Assembly: GCF_000687475.1 (NCBI RefSeq)
Contig: NC_057318.1
Span: 3,472,001-3,536,000 of the forward strand
Origin: Ustilaginoidea virens
Lineage: Eukaryota > Ascomycota > Sordariomycetes > Hypocreales > Clavicipitaceae
Direction: 5' to 3'
DNA length: 64,000 bases
The notes beneath the pieces are model-generated. The model was not told where the DNA came from and did no database searches. It saw only the letters and a list, made by a program, of their open reading frames with translations. Shown here one piece after another: positions 22,821 through 33,739 of the stretch; positions within the stretch are counted from its first letter, which is position 1, and the number at the start of each line of letters is the position of its first letter. Both the position numbers and the translations under genes were made by a program.

Positions 22821-23524
22821 TGTTGCAAAATGGTGATTCAGAACACTGTTGAAAATGTACTGGATACCGACAGTGGCGTACAAGGCGTTGCAGAATAAAA
22901 CAAAGAGCTGGTTAAAGATTTAAAGCGCACAAGAGGTTGACCAGAGCAAAGATATCAGGGAAATCTGATTCTAATTGTTGGTGACTATTCTAGCTAGAAA
23001 GAGGGAATTTTGGGCATATTTCTACCATCTTGAAAAAGTGGTTGAAAATAATGAAAAACCGCAAAAATAGCGAAAAACCCGACGAAAAGTCGGTCTGCCC
23101 AACCGTGCCCAATATCCTACCCAATGCCTACCCAACCAAGCCCAGTGGCTTATAGCGGTGTGCCGGATGCCCTATAACAGCCTGCCGTACGGGCCGGAAG
23201 CCCTATATCGGTCTGCCGTAAATGACCGGTGTAGCGGGTGACTGTATATAGAAGGCCGAAAGTGCTGATTTGCCCATTTGGTAATCCCGTAGAAATGCGC
23301 CGCCTGTTGTGGGCCCTGTGGCCCACTGTGACCGGCCGCTGTGGCCGGATGTGGGTCGCTGTACCGGTGCCGTGACCGGCGCTGTGGCCCACTGTAATCG
23401 GCGTTGTGGGGCGCTGTGCCCCACCATAGCGCCTGGTATAGCCACCGCGATATCTCAACGCAGAAACGTCGTATGGTGGCGAGACCAGTACCAAAATACA
23501 GCTAAAAAGGCGCTGATTTCAACA
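22821..23524 (-). repeat. Copia-A LTR (left copy, 704 bp)
   Basis: tgttgcaaaa...tttcaaca. It carries a GC-rich island (23290-23420) of reiterated ctgtggcc / cactgtgacc blocks, unlike the TA-rich surroundings. Open frames of 80-114 codons inside it (both strands) are repeated in the other LTR and are not genes. It differs from 36843-37546 at about eight sites, six of them CA/TG to TA. Confidence 0.93.
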
Positions 23525-23534
23525 CCCCCTCTGA
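23525..23534 (-). promoter_or_regulatory. Copia-A polypurine tract
   Basis: ccccctctga follows the left LTR; on the minus strand this is a purine tract directly upstream of the 3' LTR. Confidence 0.65.
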
Positions 23535-23599
23535 TTAGCAATATGGCTAATCCTAGCGTTAGAATAAAAGAAAGAAGTCCCGTAAAAAAGAAGAAAAAA

Positions 23600-26499
23600 T
23601 TATAGGGATTGCAGCCCTAATAATTGCCGAAATATGGGAAATTTCGGGCTTGGGAGTGGTTTGGTAAGTCCTTCGCAGGCATATCTATTGTAGGTAAATA
23701 AGATATTTTTACCAGGCCACCGTGGGCCTTCTTACGTATATACCGGAATTTAAGCAAGGTATGCTTAGTGCGGGCATGCTGATTTGGGTCATTTGCATTA
23801 GAAATAGACCCTTAGTTATCGCAGTATAGTGGTATCGGGCGTTGAATATCGACCTGGATTTCTTTAAATAAATTAGATATCCATTCTACTTCGCAAATCG
23901 CTTTAAGTATTGCATTAGACTCGGCTTTAAGCGTTAATAAAACCATAGTCGAAGACCGTTTTAACCTCTAGCTAATAGGCCCACTATTTAAGGTAGTAAG
24001 ATAACTACTAGTGGACTTAGAAGTCAGCCGGCATCCAGCAAAATCGCTGTCAGAAAATGCAGCTAATACTACGGTAGCTTTAGCGGCTCGGTAACAAATG
24101 GCTGTATTTGCCGTACCAGCTAAGTAGCGAAAAGCGCCCTTAGCAGCATTAAGCTGTGTAGTGGAAGCCTGTTGCATATATCGTGACAGGTATTGCATTG
24201 GAAAGGCAAGGTTAGGTCTTAATATTATTATTAACCACATCAATATTCCTACCAGCTGCTAGAATAAGTGTTGATTACTAGTATCCAGCGGCGTATTATC
24301 AGCCTTAGACTTAGCGAGTATACCGGGCTGTAGTGGGATTAGATGCGGTTGTGCGTCCTTAAGGTTGAACTTCTTAAGGACTTCCGCAATAAATTGCGAT
24401 TGGTGCAGCTATAATAGGCCCTTTTTTCTATCCCTAATAATCTATACTCTAAGAAAGAAGGAGGCAGGTCTTCGGTCTTTTATAGCGTAAACCTTATGGA
24501 ACTTGGTCTTAAGCTGGTTAATATAGCTAAGATCCGGACCGATAATTAAGCAGTTATCCACATAGGTCACAATAAAGGTATGCGTTCCTTTATTATAGAA
24601 GATGGCAGCATTAGAAAGTAACGGCTTAAAACCCTCTTGCACTAGAAGGTCTTTTAACCGTAATTGCTACTCGCGAAGGCCTTATTTTAGCCTATATAAG
24701 GCTTTCTTCAATAGTATGACCTATGATACAGAGGGGTTATATCTAACCTTAGTAAGTAAGGCTAGAAGTCGACGACGCTGCAGTTCAGACTATAAGGCTG
24801 GATTAGGTAAGAGTAGGCTTTCTGCAAATTCTAAAAAACTAGCTGGAATCTCTATATAAATCGTCTCTAGCAGTTCACTATTTAGAAAGGCACTAATAAA
24901 GTCGATCTGCTCTATTTCCTAGTTGTTTGCAGCAGTAAGAGTAAGGATAATCCTCTATATTGGTGGGATCGAAGTAGAGGCATAGGTCTCTGTAAAGTCT
25001 TGCCCAGATACCTGCATAAAGCCTTTGACAACTAATCGTGCCTTATATTTAACCGGGTTATTATTCGCATTTTTCTTAACGCGAAAAATAGGCCGGTTAC
25101 GCAATATTTTCCTATTAGTAGGAATACTAGTCTTAGGAATAAATTGGAAGATATTTAAATCGATTAATTGCTTAAATTCCGAAAATAAGGCTTTTACCCA
25201 GCTATCCTTATGTAGGCTGTGTAAGACTTCCTTCCAGCTATTAGGCATACCTTCTGGGGCCCGTTTTGCAGCCTTAATCTTTACTGTATAGCAAATATCG
25301 TATATTTGCTGGTAAAAAGCATAGGAAGGGGGGAAATCCTGTGTGGGAGCCTCTAGGGGGCTGCCTGGGTATCCGAAAATCTAGTCGTTTTTCGGCTGGG
25401 TGGGTGGGAAAGCACCCCATTAGTCAGTCTGTAGGTCAGACTATTGGTTAGACTGTTGGTCAGCCTATAGGTCTAAAAGTGACCTATAGTATCTATAACC
25501 TAGGATACCTTGTATGTCTTGTATCTGTGGCTGTATTCTTCCTTGAATTCTACCCCTAGTAGCCCTAACCTAGTATGGCTGAATAGGCACCTTTTCTAAT
25601 ACTCGAAATATTTTCTCCTATGGTCTCTCATTTGAGGCGATATCTAGACTCTCGAATTTTAGATATTCTAGTATAGGTAGCGTTTTACTATGGCGAAATA
25701 CTGCATTTACTAGGAAGCCGGGCGAAAAGGCAGAATCTATTATATCGGAAAGTCGTAGAAAATTAGTGTGTGTGGGGCTTTGAGATTCGGACTATTGAAA
25801 ATTTATTGTGTGGGGCAGGTCAGAATTTTCATTTGTGTGGGTTATGCCCACTTTTGTGATGGATTCGGAAAATCTCTGTGGTTGAGATTCCTAGTGATAA
25901 GAGCTTTCTGCATTTCCTAGTATTTATAGCCTTTTTGTATGGGAAAAAGGCGTAAATTCCTTAGCCGGTGAAAAAAGACCGTCTTGCCTAAGCTGAAAAG
26001 CTGAGTTAGGCTGAAGCGATTTGGAATCGAAAGACGGCGAATTACTGGGAAATGTTGTAGAGTGCTGTGGCAGGCTAATTGGTAGGAGGCCCACTAGTTG
26101 TAGTGGATCTGTATGCTGTATTAGGCCTATTGGTTGTGGTGGGCCTGTAGGCTGTGTTGGATCTGTGGCCTGTGGTAGGCCTGTGCCCTCGGCTATGCCT
26201 GAAATAGGCATATTTAGGCGAGGCGACTTTTAAATAGGCTCTTCTAAGGCAATTTAGTTATTATTTACCCCCTCTAAAATGGAAGATGGTAGGAAGTCGA
26301 ATTTGCCCTCTAGGCTACTTAAAATAGGGCCTATACCTTTATTTTGGTAGGTGAAAGTAATAAAAGAGGTCTTGGTGACGACCTGGCGATATGGGATGTA
26401 GACGAGGTAGGTACTATTACCTAGCGTAGCTAGTAACCTACCTAACTCAGTCTAGGGGGCTAGCTTATAGCTGATAACCCGTTTTTCTGGAGGGATTAG
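23600..26499 (-). pseudogene. Copia-A pol, downstream half: hinge, RT and RNase H
   Basis: Ends with QLLGLQSL and a stop at 23600. RNase H: FSDSDFAGCRLTSKST near 24060-24000 (first catalytic Asp region), RPIPLYCDN near 23830, then GLTKPLPSPKFP. RT: FVKKNANNNPVKYKARLVVKGFMQ-like segment near 25080-25010, FIVTYVDNCLIIGPD near 24575-24535 (the YVDD box, read here as YVDN), and RPNLAFPMQYLSRYMQQ near 24210. The hinge (25300-26490) is rich in Pro/Thr/Gly. Interrupted at 26500 by Copia-B; the integrase half resumes at 33740. Confidence 0.83.
26495..26499. repeat. Left TSD of Copia-B (attag)
   Basis: attag precedes the LTR at 26500 and recurs at 33740-33744. Confidence 0.9.
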
Positions 26500-26849
26500 T
26501 GTTGATATAAACTCGGGGTACCCAGTTATACGTAGGGTCGCGCGCGTGGTATCAAGTACCGTGAGGTTACCGGTTAAAGGTATGATTACTTCTTTGATTA
26601 TGACTGACTAACTAAGAGGAAAAAAAGGAAGCAAAAGAGTAATTACACGATATGGCCTTTTTGTGCGTGCCGCTGTTACGTGCATCGGCGCAGTCGGGCC
26701 GGGCTGCCCGCGTGCCCTACCGGGCTCAGGGGTAAAGGGGCAAAAGGGGCCAAAGTGGCCACATCGTGCGCATCAGGTGTGCGCGGCACATCCGTCGCAA
26801 TGTGCCCAATTAGTGCCCAATTAGGCACCTTACGACAGCGATTCCGACA
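26500..26849 (-). repeat. Copia-B LTR (left copy, 350 bp)
   Basis: tgttgatataaact...gattccgaca. GC-rich in the middle (ggggccaaagtggcc). Compared with 33390-33739 there are about nine differences; six or seven are CA/TG to TA, mostly in this left copy (for example ttaccggttaaagg against tcaccggtcaaagg). Confidence 0.93.
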
Positions 26850-27135
26850 CTAACAGCTTCTCTCTTTATAGAAGCAAACATCGGAATCGCTAGGATGTAA
26901 GGCGCATACATAGAAAGAAAAGTGCGGCGCAGTCTCGGCAGGTTGTGCCGCCGATAACGCCATCGTGCCGCGCGGCCGGCTTGCACAGGCTCATACCGTA
27001 CAACCGGTATATTGAATATCGCAGAAAAGGGGCAGCAGTAAACATAGGAAAAACGGCCGCATTAAACACAACATTAAACATAGGAAAATCCACACACTTA
27101 CCACTCATTATATCACCAATACCTTCCAAACGCAG

Positions 27136-30100
27136 TCAGACATTAACCGGCCTCTTTACCCACCCTTCCACACGTATAACAGCCTGATTTCGGTCGATAA
27201 AGGTCTTAAGGGCTTTATTAGGCGTTCCCTTAGTTATTATATTAGCGAGATTATCATTCCCATTAATCCAACGGATCTTATAAATCTCCCAGCGCTCGTA
27301 TGACTATCGTAGGGCTATAATATCTATTATAAGCCTCTTTTCCTTAGTAGTACCCAGCTTAACAAGGCATTCGTACAGCGAAAACGAATCCATACACACA
27401 ACCGTGGGGATCTTCGGCAATCCCAGCCTACTGGTAATCATATTAAGGGTCGTGCCTATCGCATATACGATATCGACCCCTCACACCATACTATACAGCT
27501 CCGAAGCGAGTGCGCTACACATTATCCGCTTGCTCTTTGTAGAGCTATAAGTAATAATATTACTGGTCAGCTGGAAGGCGTTATTCGCAGTATCTACCTC
27601 ATTCCCTAGCATAATTATATAACCAATCTGGGAGCTTAAATCTTTATTATTAGCAAAGGATCCGTCAATAAATACAAAGAGTTTAGCTATAGTAAGGGCC
27701 AGATTGATATACTGTAAGCTACGATCCTAGTTATCGCATTACTATTAAAGGCGCTTATTTAACCTCGCGATATCGTTAGGGTCAGGTTGCTGGTATTATG
27801 CCGCGATAGATAGGTCAAAAGACGCCTCGGGCTAGCAGACCGTAGCTATATAAGCACCGCGAGCGCGTTGTTCGATATAATTACGCTAGGCCGTAGGCGC
27901 ATTCTTATCGATAGTGGCGATTTTTTAGCTTTAACCTTTCTGGCATAACGTCATTATGCCGTCGGTAGTGGCCGTTAATATATATCTGTTGAATATTAAG
28001 GGCATAGTTAGCAATAGCTTTGTCTTAGGCTTGGCGTTAAAGCCTGCCTTAGTGAGCTCTAATTCTTCCTATTGGAAGAAGGCATCGTTACTTAGGCCAA
28101 GGGTATCATCAGTCTGCATACCTATAATACTAAAGCATATAGTATCGCTAGTATCACCAGTATGGTCAGGAACGTTAGTACGGTTGGTATCGCCGGATAT
28201 TAGCAAACAGGGGTCATAGGTTAAAGTGGTTATGCCTAACTTCTCGCGATAGTGCCGGAAGTATATCGCCCACTAGTGGGTGCCTGCCTCAGCTATTCCG
28301 TATAGCGGCTTGACCACTTCTATAATGGTATTATCGGGGTATTGATGTGCTATCTGCTTAGGTAGCTTAGCGATAATCGATCTATTAAGGGTAGTGGAAG
28401 ATTGCATATAAGCCTGCGTGATATCATATATCTAAAGGAATAGGTTGTGAGAATGTTATAGTGATGGGGCTAATAATATAAGTAACCGTTGACTAGCCTG
28501 TTGAATTATAGGGGATTAAGTTAATATCAATCGCTTCTCGTTATCACTATAACCCTGTATAATAAGCCTAGACTTCTCATACGGGGTATCTATGCCTTTG
28601 CCTTTGATTTCTTATATTATATATAAGTTAAATAGGCGTTAGGCTCTATATTGACCGATATTAAAGGTGACGAATCGGAATATATTGCAGGCCTATAACG
28701 CTTCTATCTCTATACGGTTAGACTATTCGAAAGGGGCTCTAAGGGTTATAATCTTCCCTTCCTGGCGTAATTGGCTAGCAAGCTGTAGGTCGGCTTACTC
28801 TTTCGCGGTCAGGAAAGAGGTATCGATAATAGTACTGGAAGCGATAGTATTAATGAGAGCCTCTTCTTGGTCCTTATTAATTATAACGTCAGATACTACC
28901 CTTGCTAGTGATAGTAATACTGGCCGTAACGTCGGTATCTTAGTAGGGTTAGGGCCAGGGGTTGGCGACGATAATGCCACAGCTGCAGGTAGTCTGTTAG
29001 GGGTCGGCAATAATGTCTCGGCTGTAGGTATTATCGCGGCTAGAGGTACGGCTGCAGCCGGTATCCTGACTTCTAGCCTGCCGGGGCGGGCCGGGCCTTC
29101 GGCATAGACGATATCTTCGGTATCGTCGGGGTTGTAGTTATATAGCTTAATGACTATTGACCGGAACTTGACCGGGCTATATGGCATTTATATAATATAG
29201 GTCTCACTATCGAGGCTGATTAGCCGGTACGGCCTATGCTATCCACCTTTTTCTCTCTATACCTATATATCTGACTATAGGGGTAGTCGGTGGATAGGCC
29301 GTATATCTGGGCCGTTCCGTTAGGCGAGGGCATTATAAACTTGTCGCTTAGCGAGGCATTTCCTAGCTTTATTAGTGGCCTTTCGTAACGTTAAGGCGCG
29401 TTATAATACTAATAAGCTAGGAGGTAAGTCGTCTGTGAGTCGAGGATATACCCTAAAGACCAATAACGTAGGCACTAGACCGTTAGGTCTAGCGGAATCG
29501 TTAACAGCCTTTATAGCAAGCTGTAATTTCTGTTCTTTTGTTATTAGGTCGCCTATTTTGTTATTAATAATAGTATAGGCTTGGCGTAATGGGGCGTAAT
29601 ATCTTTCGACCTTGCCAATGCTGTTATAGGCTTCTATAGGAATTTCATCCACATTAATAGATAAAAGCCGGGCATTATAATGGAATTTAGTAGAAGTAAA
29701 GTTTGGTCCGGCATTGTAGACTATTTAATCCGGTAGGCTAAAGTAGGTATTAATCCAGCATTCCTTAAGGGCATTCTAAATATCGTAGGCCTTCTGCCTT
29801 TATGGATCAAGAAATCTAGCTGCCTGGAAGCTTATCGCGGTATCTACAATATATAATACCGGCCGATTATTAATATAAAGGATATTAATGATAATCTCGT
29901 AGTTGAATTAGCTAGTATCGTTATCCTTAAGCGTGAATTTGAATCGGCTAGGTGCTTTTGCGTTTATTTGGCATTAATGGCATATATAGGTGATGCTTTC
30001 GATGATGTTGCGATTAATATCATTATAACCAGCCTGCTGAAGCAATTTGGTAAGCCTATTGATAGAGGGATGCCCGAATCGACAATAAAGCTAACGGATT

Positions 30101-33012
30101 TCCTATGATAAGAGGTAGAAAGCAGCAGTATCCGTGGCATTAAGAGTCTACTATAGATATCCCCATTTCCTGATAATAGGGACCTTAATATCCCCTTGGA
30201 TTAATAGGTTATCAATATTATCAAGCTTTACGCCCATCCTATCTATATCCGTGATAGAATAAAGGAAGGGGGTGCCGCTGTTAAGGACGTGGAAGGGGAT
30301 GTTCCCAAATATCGTAGGGACATTCAGTATGCCGGAAGATATGGTAGAGCTAGCGCTAAAGTTTACCGTGTGCTTTTTATTAGTCGTCTCGATAGTCAGG
30401 GTCTTTATCAATCTTATTAGGGCCTTTGCTTAACCTAGGCCTGCTATTAATAAGCCGGAAGCGCTGGTATCCGGTAGGATTCCGCGGAAGGTGTAGTTAC
30501 CGTACCGTTCTTCTTCTAGAAAGGCAGAATTACGGTCGGGTGGTGGTAAGGGCATTCGGAAGGGGTTAATCTATAGGAAGGCATATCGGCATAATTCATC
30601 CTATAGGGCTTGCAACATTTCGATAGATAAAGAAGGTGATGGTTCTATTTGCATAAGGGCTAGGAAGTACTAAGTGGCTGTAATTTATAGTGTGACAGCA
30701 TTCTCTACATCCTATTGTGCATCCCCTGCCATTATGACTTCAATATCTTCAATAATATTATCAAAATCGGCATTTTCGAGGTGGCCTTAGTCGGCAGTCC
30801 CTTCGTATTCCTATAGGAAAATACGGAATTTTTTATTATTAGGGGCGGTCCGATTAGAGTGGTTCCTTAGCCATTATGCCTTTAATTCTTATTGCTCTTT
30901 ATTAGTATAGTTGGATGACTAACATCCTAATTTATTATAAATAAAGCATCTTCTTTAATAGGGCCTAGATAGAAAGGCGCGATTTTATTATTGCCGTTAA
31001 TACTACTGCTGTGGGCCGAATCAGCGTTAAGGGCGGGATTAACCATATCTACGGTCAGTAAATAATGCCACATTATTATTAACAATATCGTTAGTATCGT
31101 AATGTTATTATTAAAGGAAATAATGCTATTAATTTATATGAATTGACTCGTAGATAGAAAGGGATCGCTATAGGTTAGCAGTAAGGCCTTCGAATGTAGG
31201 GGTATATCGATACAGCGCCTAGCTACACTCAGGGGTATCCCTTATAGCATTAAAGACTTATCGGTGAAGTTCTATATTAGCTATAAAGGGGGGAAAAAGA
31301 CCACAATATAGGCGTTGAAGTTCTTCTAATAGGATATTAAGGCATTCTAACTTTAACTTATCGGGATGTTTCGCAATAGTTAATTAGAGCGTTATTCTAT
31401 TCTAATAGTGCAAATAGAATTGCTCTATACTCTTATTTTCGAAATGGCTCTTGACTTTGCGGACCATATCGTCAAAAGTGAGGGTATCACGAATGCATTT
31501 AATATTATTAAAGTAAAAGGTCTTAGTATCGCCGATAAGCATAATTTAGAAGGCTCTAGCTAATATATTATCGGGTAATCCTAGTAGGCGGCACTTACTC
31601 TTAAAAGAGATGACTTTTAGTATAATAAAGTCATCCATTTTGCCGCTATATCTATCCTCTGTGCGATAGCTGTATAAAAGGTCAGATATCTTCTTCGATA
31701 TATCATCAAACCCGGTTCGGGTATAATCTTCTTAGTGGTATTATTATTCTAGAGGGTATTCTAGAACGGCTTATCGGTAGCCTTACGGTAGGCTGGCGGG
31801 ATCTCTAGCTGGGTTATCCTATAACCCAGGTCGGTCCGGGTTTATCGGTACTCCTATTAAAACCGTCCGTTCATTAACCTAAGTAGGCCGATATTAGCGG
31901 GAAAGGCTAGGTGCCGTGCCTATTTTTAGTATTATTAGATGAGGATAAGGCGTTAAGGCCTATAGGCCGCGATACCGCGATTCGTGATATCTGGTATTAA
32001 GGGCGGCATTAGCTTGGAGGGTATCATCATCGGGGTCCTCTATTAAAGGAAGCATATCATCGGGGCCTATAACTCGACCTCTATTAGGCATGCTATAACC
32101 TCGAAGGGCATTAAGATAGCCGCCTCGGCTAAGGGTATAATCCCTAGGTTAATATAATTGATCGGGTCGGTCTTATAGGCTATAATCATCGGCCGTTACA
32201 TATTATTAATAGCGGGAGCTTTCCCCTATTTCAAATAGCGGCCTATTGTAAATAGGCGTCTTCCCTTTTGGTTGTTAGGACCGGCCCCTTTCTTCATCGG
32301 TAGGGGCAAGGTCAAGGGGCTTTTTCGATATAGAGGGGGGGACGATAGGTTATTATGACTGTAATTGTGCTATTAGTATGACGAAGTTCCTTAGCGTTAA
32401 CGGGGCTTATAAGAGCCGTAACGCGAGCCTTAGTGAGGGTATTCGCATAATTATTATGGGGGCTCGTGATAATGATAATAAGGGCCTTATGCGTATATAT
32501 AAGGGCGTATTTTAGAGCCTTTGCATCTCTTGCTCGGTATTACCGATAGGTAGTAAGGTTTCCCTAGTAGGGTTAAGCCGGGATAGGAATACGCTGCAAG
32601 CAAATTGCCGGGTTACTTCCTCTTAAGGCCATTATGGATTCTATTGTTATTAAAGGCATTCAAGTAGTGTTGGTGTTATTAGGGAACCCAATACTCCAAC
32701 ATATACGCCGCGTTCCCGTAATATTAAGCGGAATTGCCGTAAAACCTAAGTATTAATACGGCGGAATAAGGCTTTATTCTACTCGCTATAATCCTCGCGG
32801 AATTATTCCCAGAGATTATCATCCAGGTGGGTGTTTTCCTCATAAGTATCTATAAGGAACGCGATACAGTTATATAGCTGTATATTCGTAGCATTATTAG
32901 GGTCGATAGGCTCTATAGCGTTAGTCTAATTGTCGTTAAAGAGTGAGGCAAACCGTTATATCCTCTTAGGTAGCTCTTATAGTTATTGTGATGTTAATAA
33001 TGATGAGGCCAT
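27136..33012 (-). pseudogene. Copia-B gag-pol polyprotein, lightly degraded
   Basis: Start MASSLLTSQ at 33012, stop after RVEGWVKRPVNV at 27136, about 1950 codons with scattered TAA/TAG. Zinc-knuckle-like KCFIYNKLGC near 30960-30920. Region before integrase: NIPFHVLNSGTPFLYSITD near 30310-30240 and DRMGVKLDN. Integrase end: IPIEAYNSIGKVERYYAPL near 29640-29590, a form of the GKVER box common in one group of fungal Ty1/copia. RT: KPLYGIAEAGTH near 28300, IIGMQTDDTL near 28120 (TDDT in place of YVDD). RNase H: FIDGSFANNKDLSSQIGY near 27660-27610 and SLYECLVKLGTTKEKRL near 27380-27340. Stops and frame breaks make it inactive. Confidence 0.85.
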
Positions 33013-33389
33013 AGTGTTGAGATGAGGGTTTAAAGAAGGGGGGGGGGGGGGGGGGGGGGGATGTGTTGCAAGGAGTATAAGATTCACTCTTGCAAGGAGT
33101 GCAAGATTCGAAAGGGCTTTTACCATAGTGGTAAAAGAAAGAAAGAATAGGAAGAGGTTATAAATCGTTCTTCCTAGATGCTAAGGGTATCTTCAAATAT
33201 CATGATATTTAGCGTAAGTTTCTTCCTCGTAATAGACGAAGGAAAGGAGAGGTCACAAATCGTTCTCCCTCTAGTTAGCACAGCTAAGATTACTCAACTG
33301 CCTCTTCGATATTAATATCTTGCTGATCTGTAATACACTATTCTTTGCGGGATATTATCCTGTGAGTGGTGGTTATCACCACTGATCAG
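33013..33389 (-). other. Copia-B 5' leader with a 23-base poly-G run
   Basis: Between the 5' LTR and gag. Contains G23 on the plus strand (33038-33060), an inverted pair ttttaccatagtggtaaaa (33118-33137), and an imperfect repeat of about 30 bases (around 33160 and 33250, sharing aaatcgttct). The leader does not start with the tRNA-iMet-type primer site of the other Copia elements; after the LTR it reads ctgatcagtggtgataacc on the minus strand. Confidence 0.7.
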
Positions 33390-33739
33390 TGTTGATATAA
33401 ACTCGGGGTACCCAGTTATACGTAGGGTCGCGCGCGTGGTATCAAGTACCGTAAGGTCACCGGTCAAAGGTATGATTACTTCTTTGATTATGACTGACTA
33501 ACTAAGAGGAAAGAAAGGAAGCAAAAGAGTAATTACACGATATGGCCTTTTTGTGCGTGCCGCTGTCACGTGCATCGGCGCAGTCGGGCCGGGCTGCCCG
33601 CGTGCCCTACCGGGCTCAGGGGTAAAGGGGCAAAAGGGGCCAAAGTGGCCACATCGTGCGCATCGGGTGTGCGCGGCACATCCGTCGCAATGTGCCCAAT
33701 TGGTGCCCAATTGGGCACCTTGCGACAGCGATTCCGACA
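33390..33739 (-). repeat. Copia-B LTR (right copy, 350 bp)
   Basis: 5' LTR of the minus-strand element, ending gattccgaca and followed by the TSD attag. It keeps more CA/TG than the left copy. Confidence 0.93.

Larger units (their letters stand above)
26500..33739 (-). mobile_element. Copia-B, full-length Copia nested in Copia-A
   Basis: 7240 bp element on the minus strand with two 350 bp LTRs and the TSD attag. It is the deepest layer (Copia-X, Gypsy, Copia-A, Copia-B). Its pol belongs to a Copia lineage different from Copia-A and Copia-C, as judged from its integrase and RNase H motifs and its different leader. It is less degraded than the elements around it. Confidence 0.93.

Noticed and set aside
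23150..23605. Open frames of 80-114 codons, repeated at 37172-37558
   Set aside because: They lie inside the two Copia-A LTRs and are GC-rich shadow frames on both strands, not genes.
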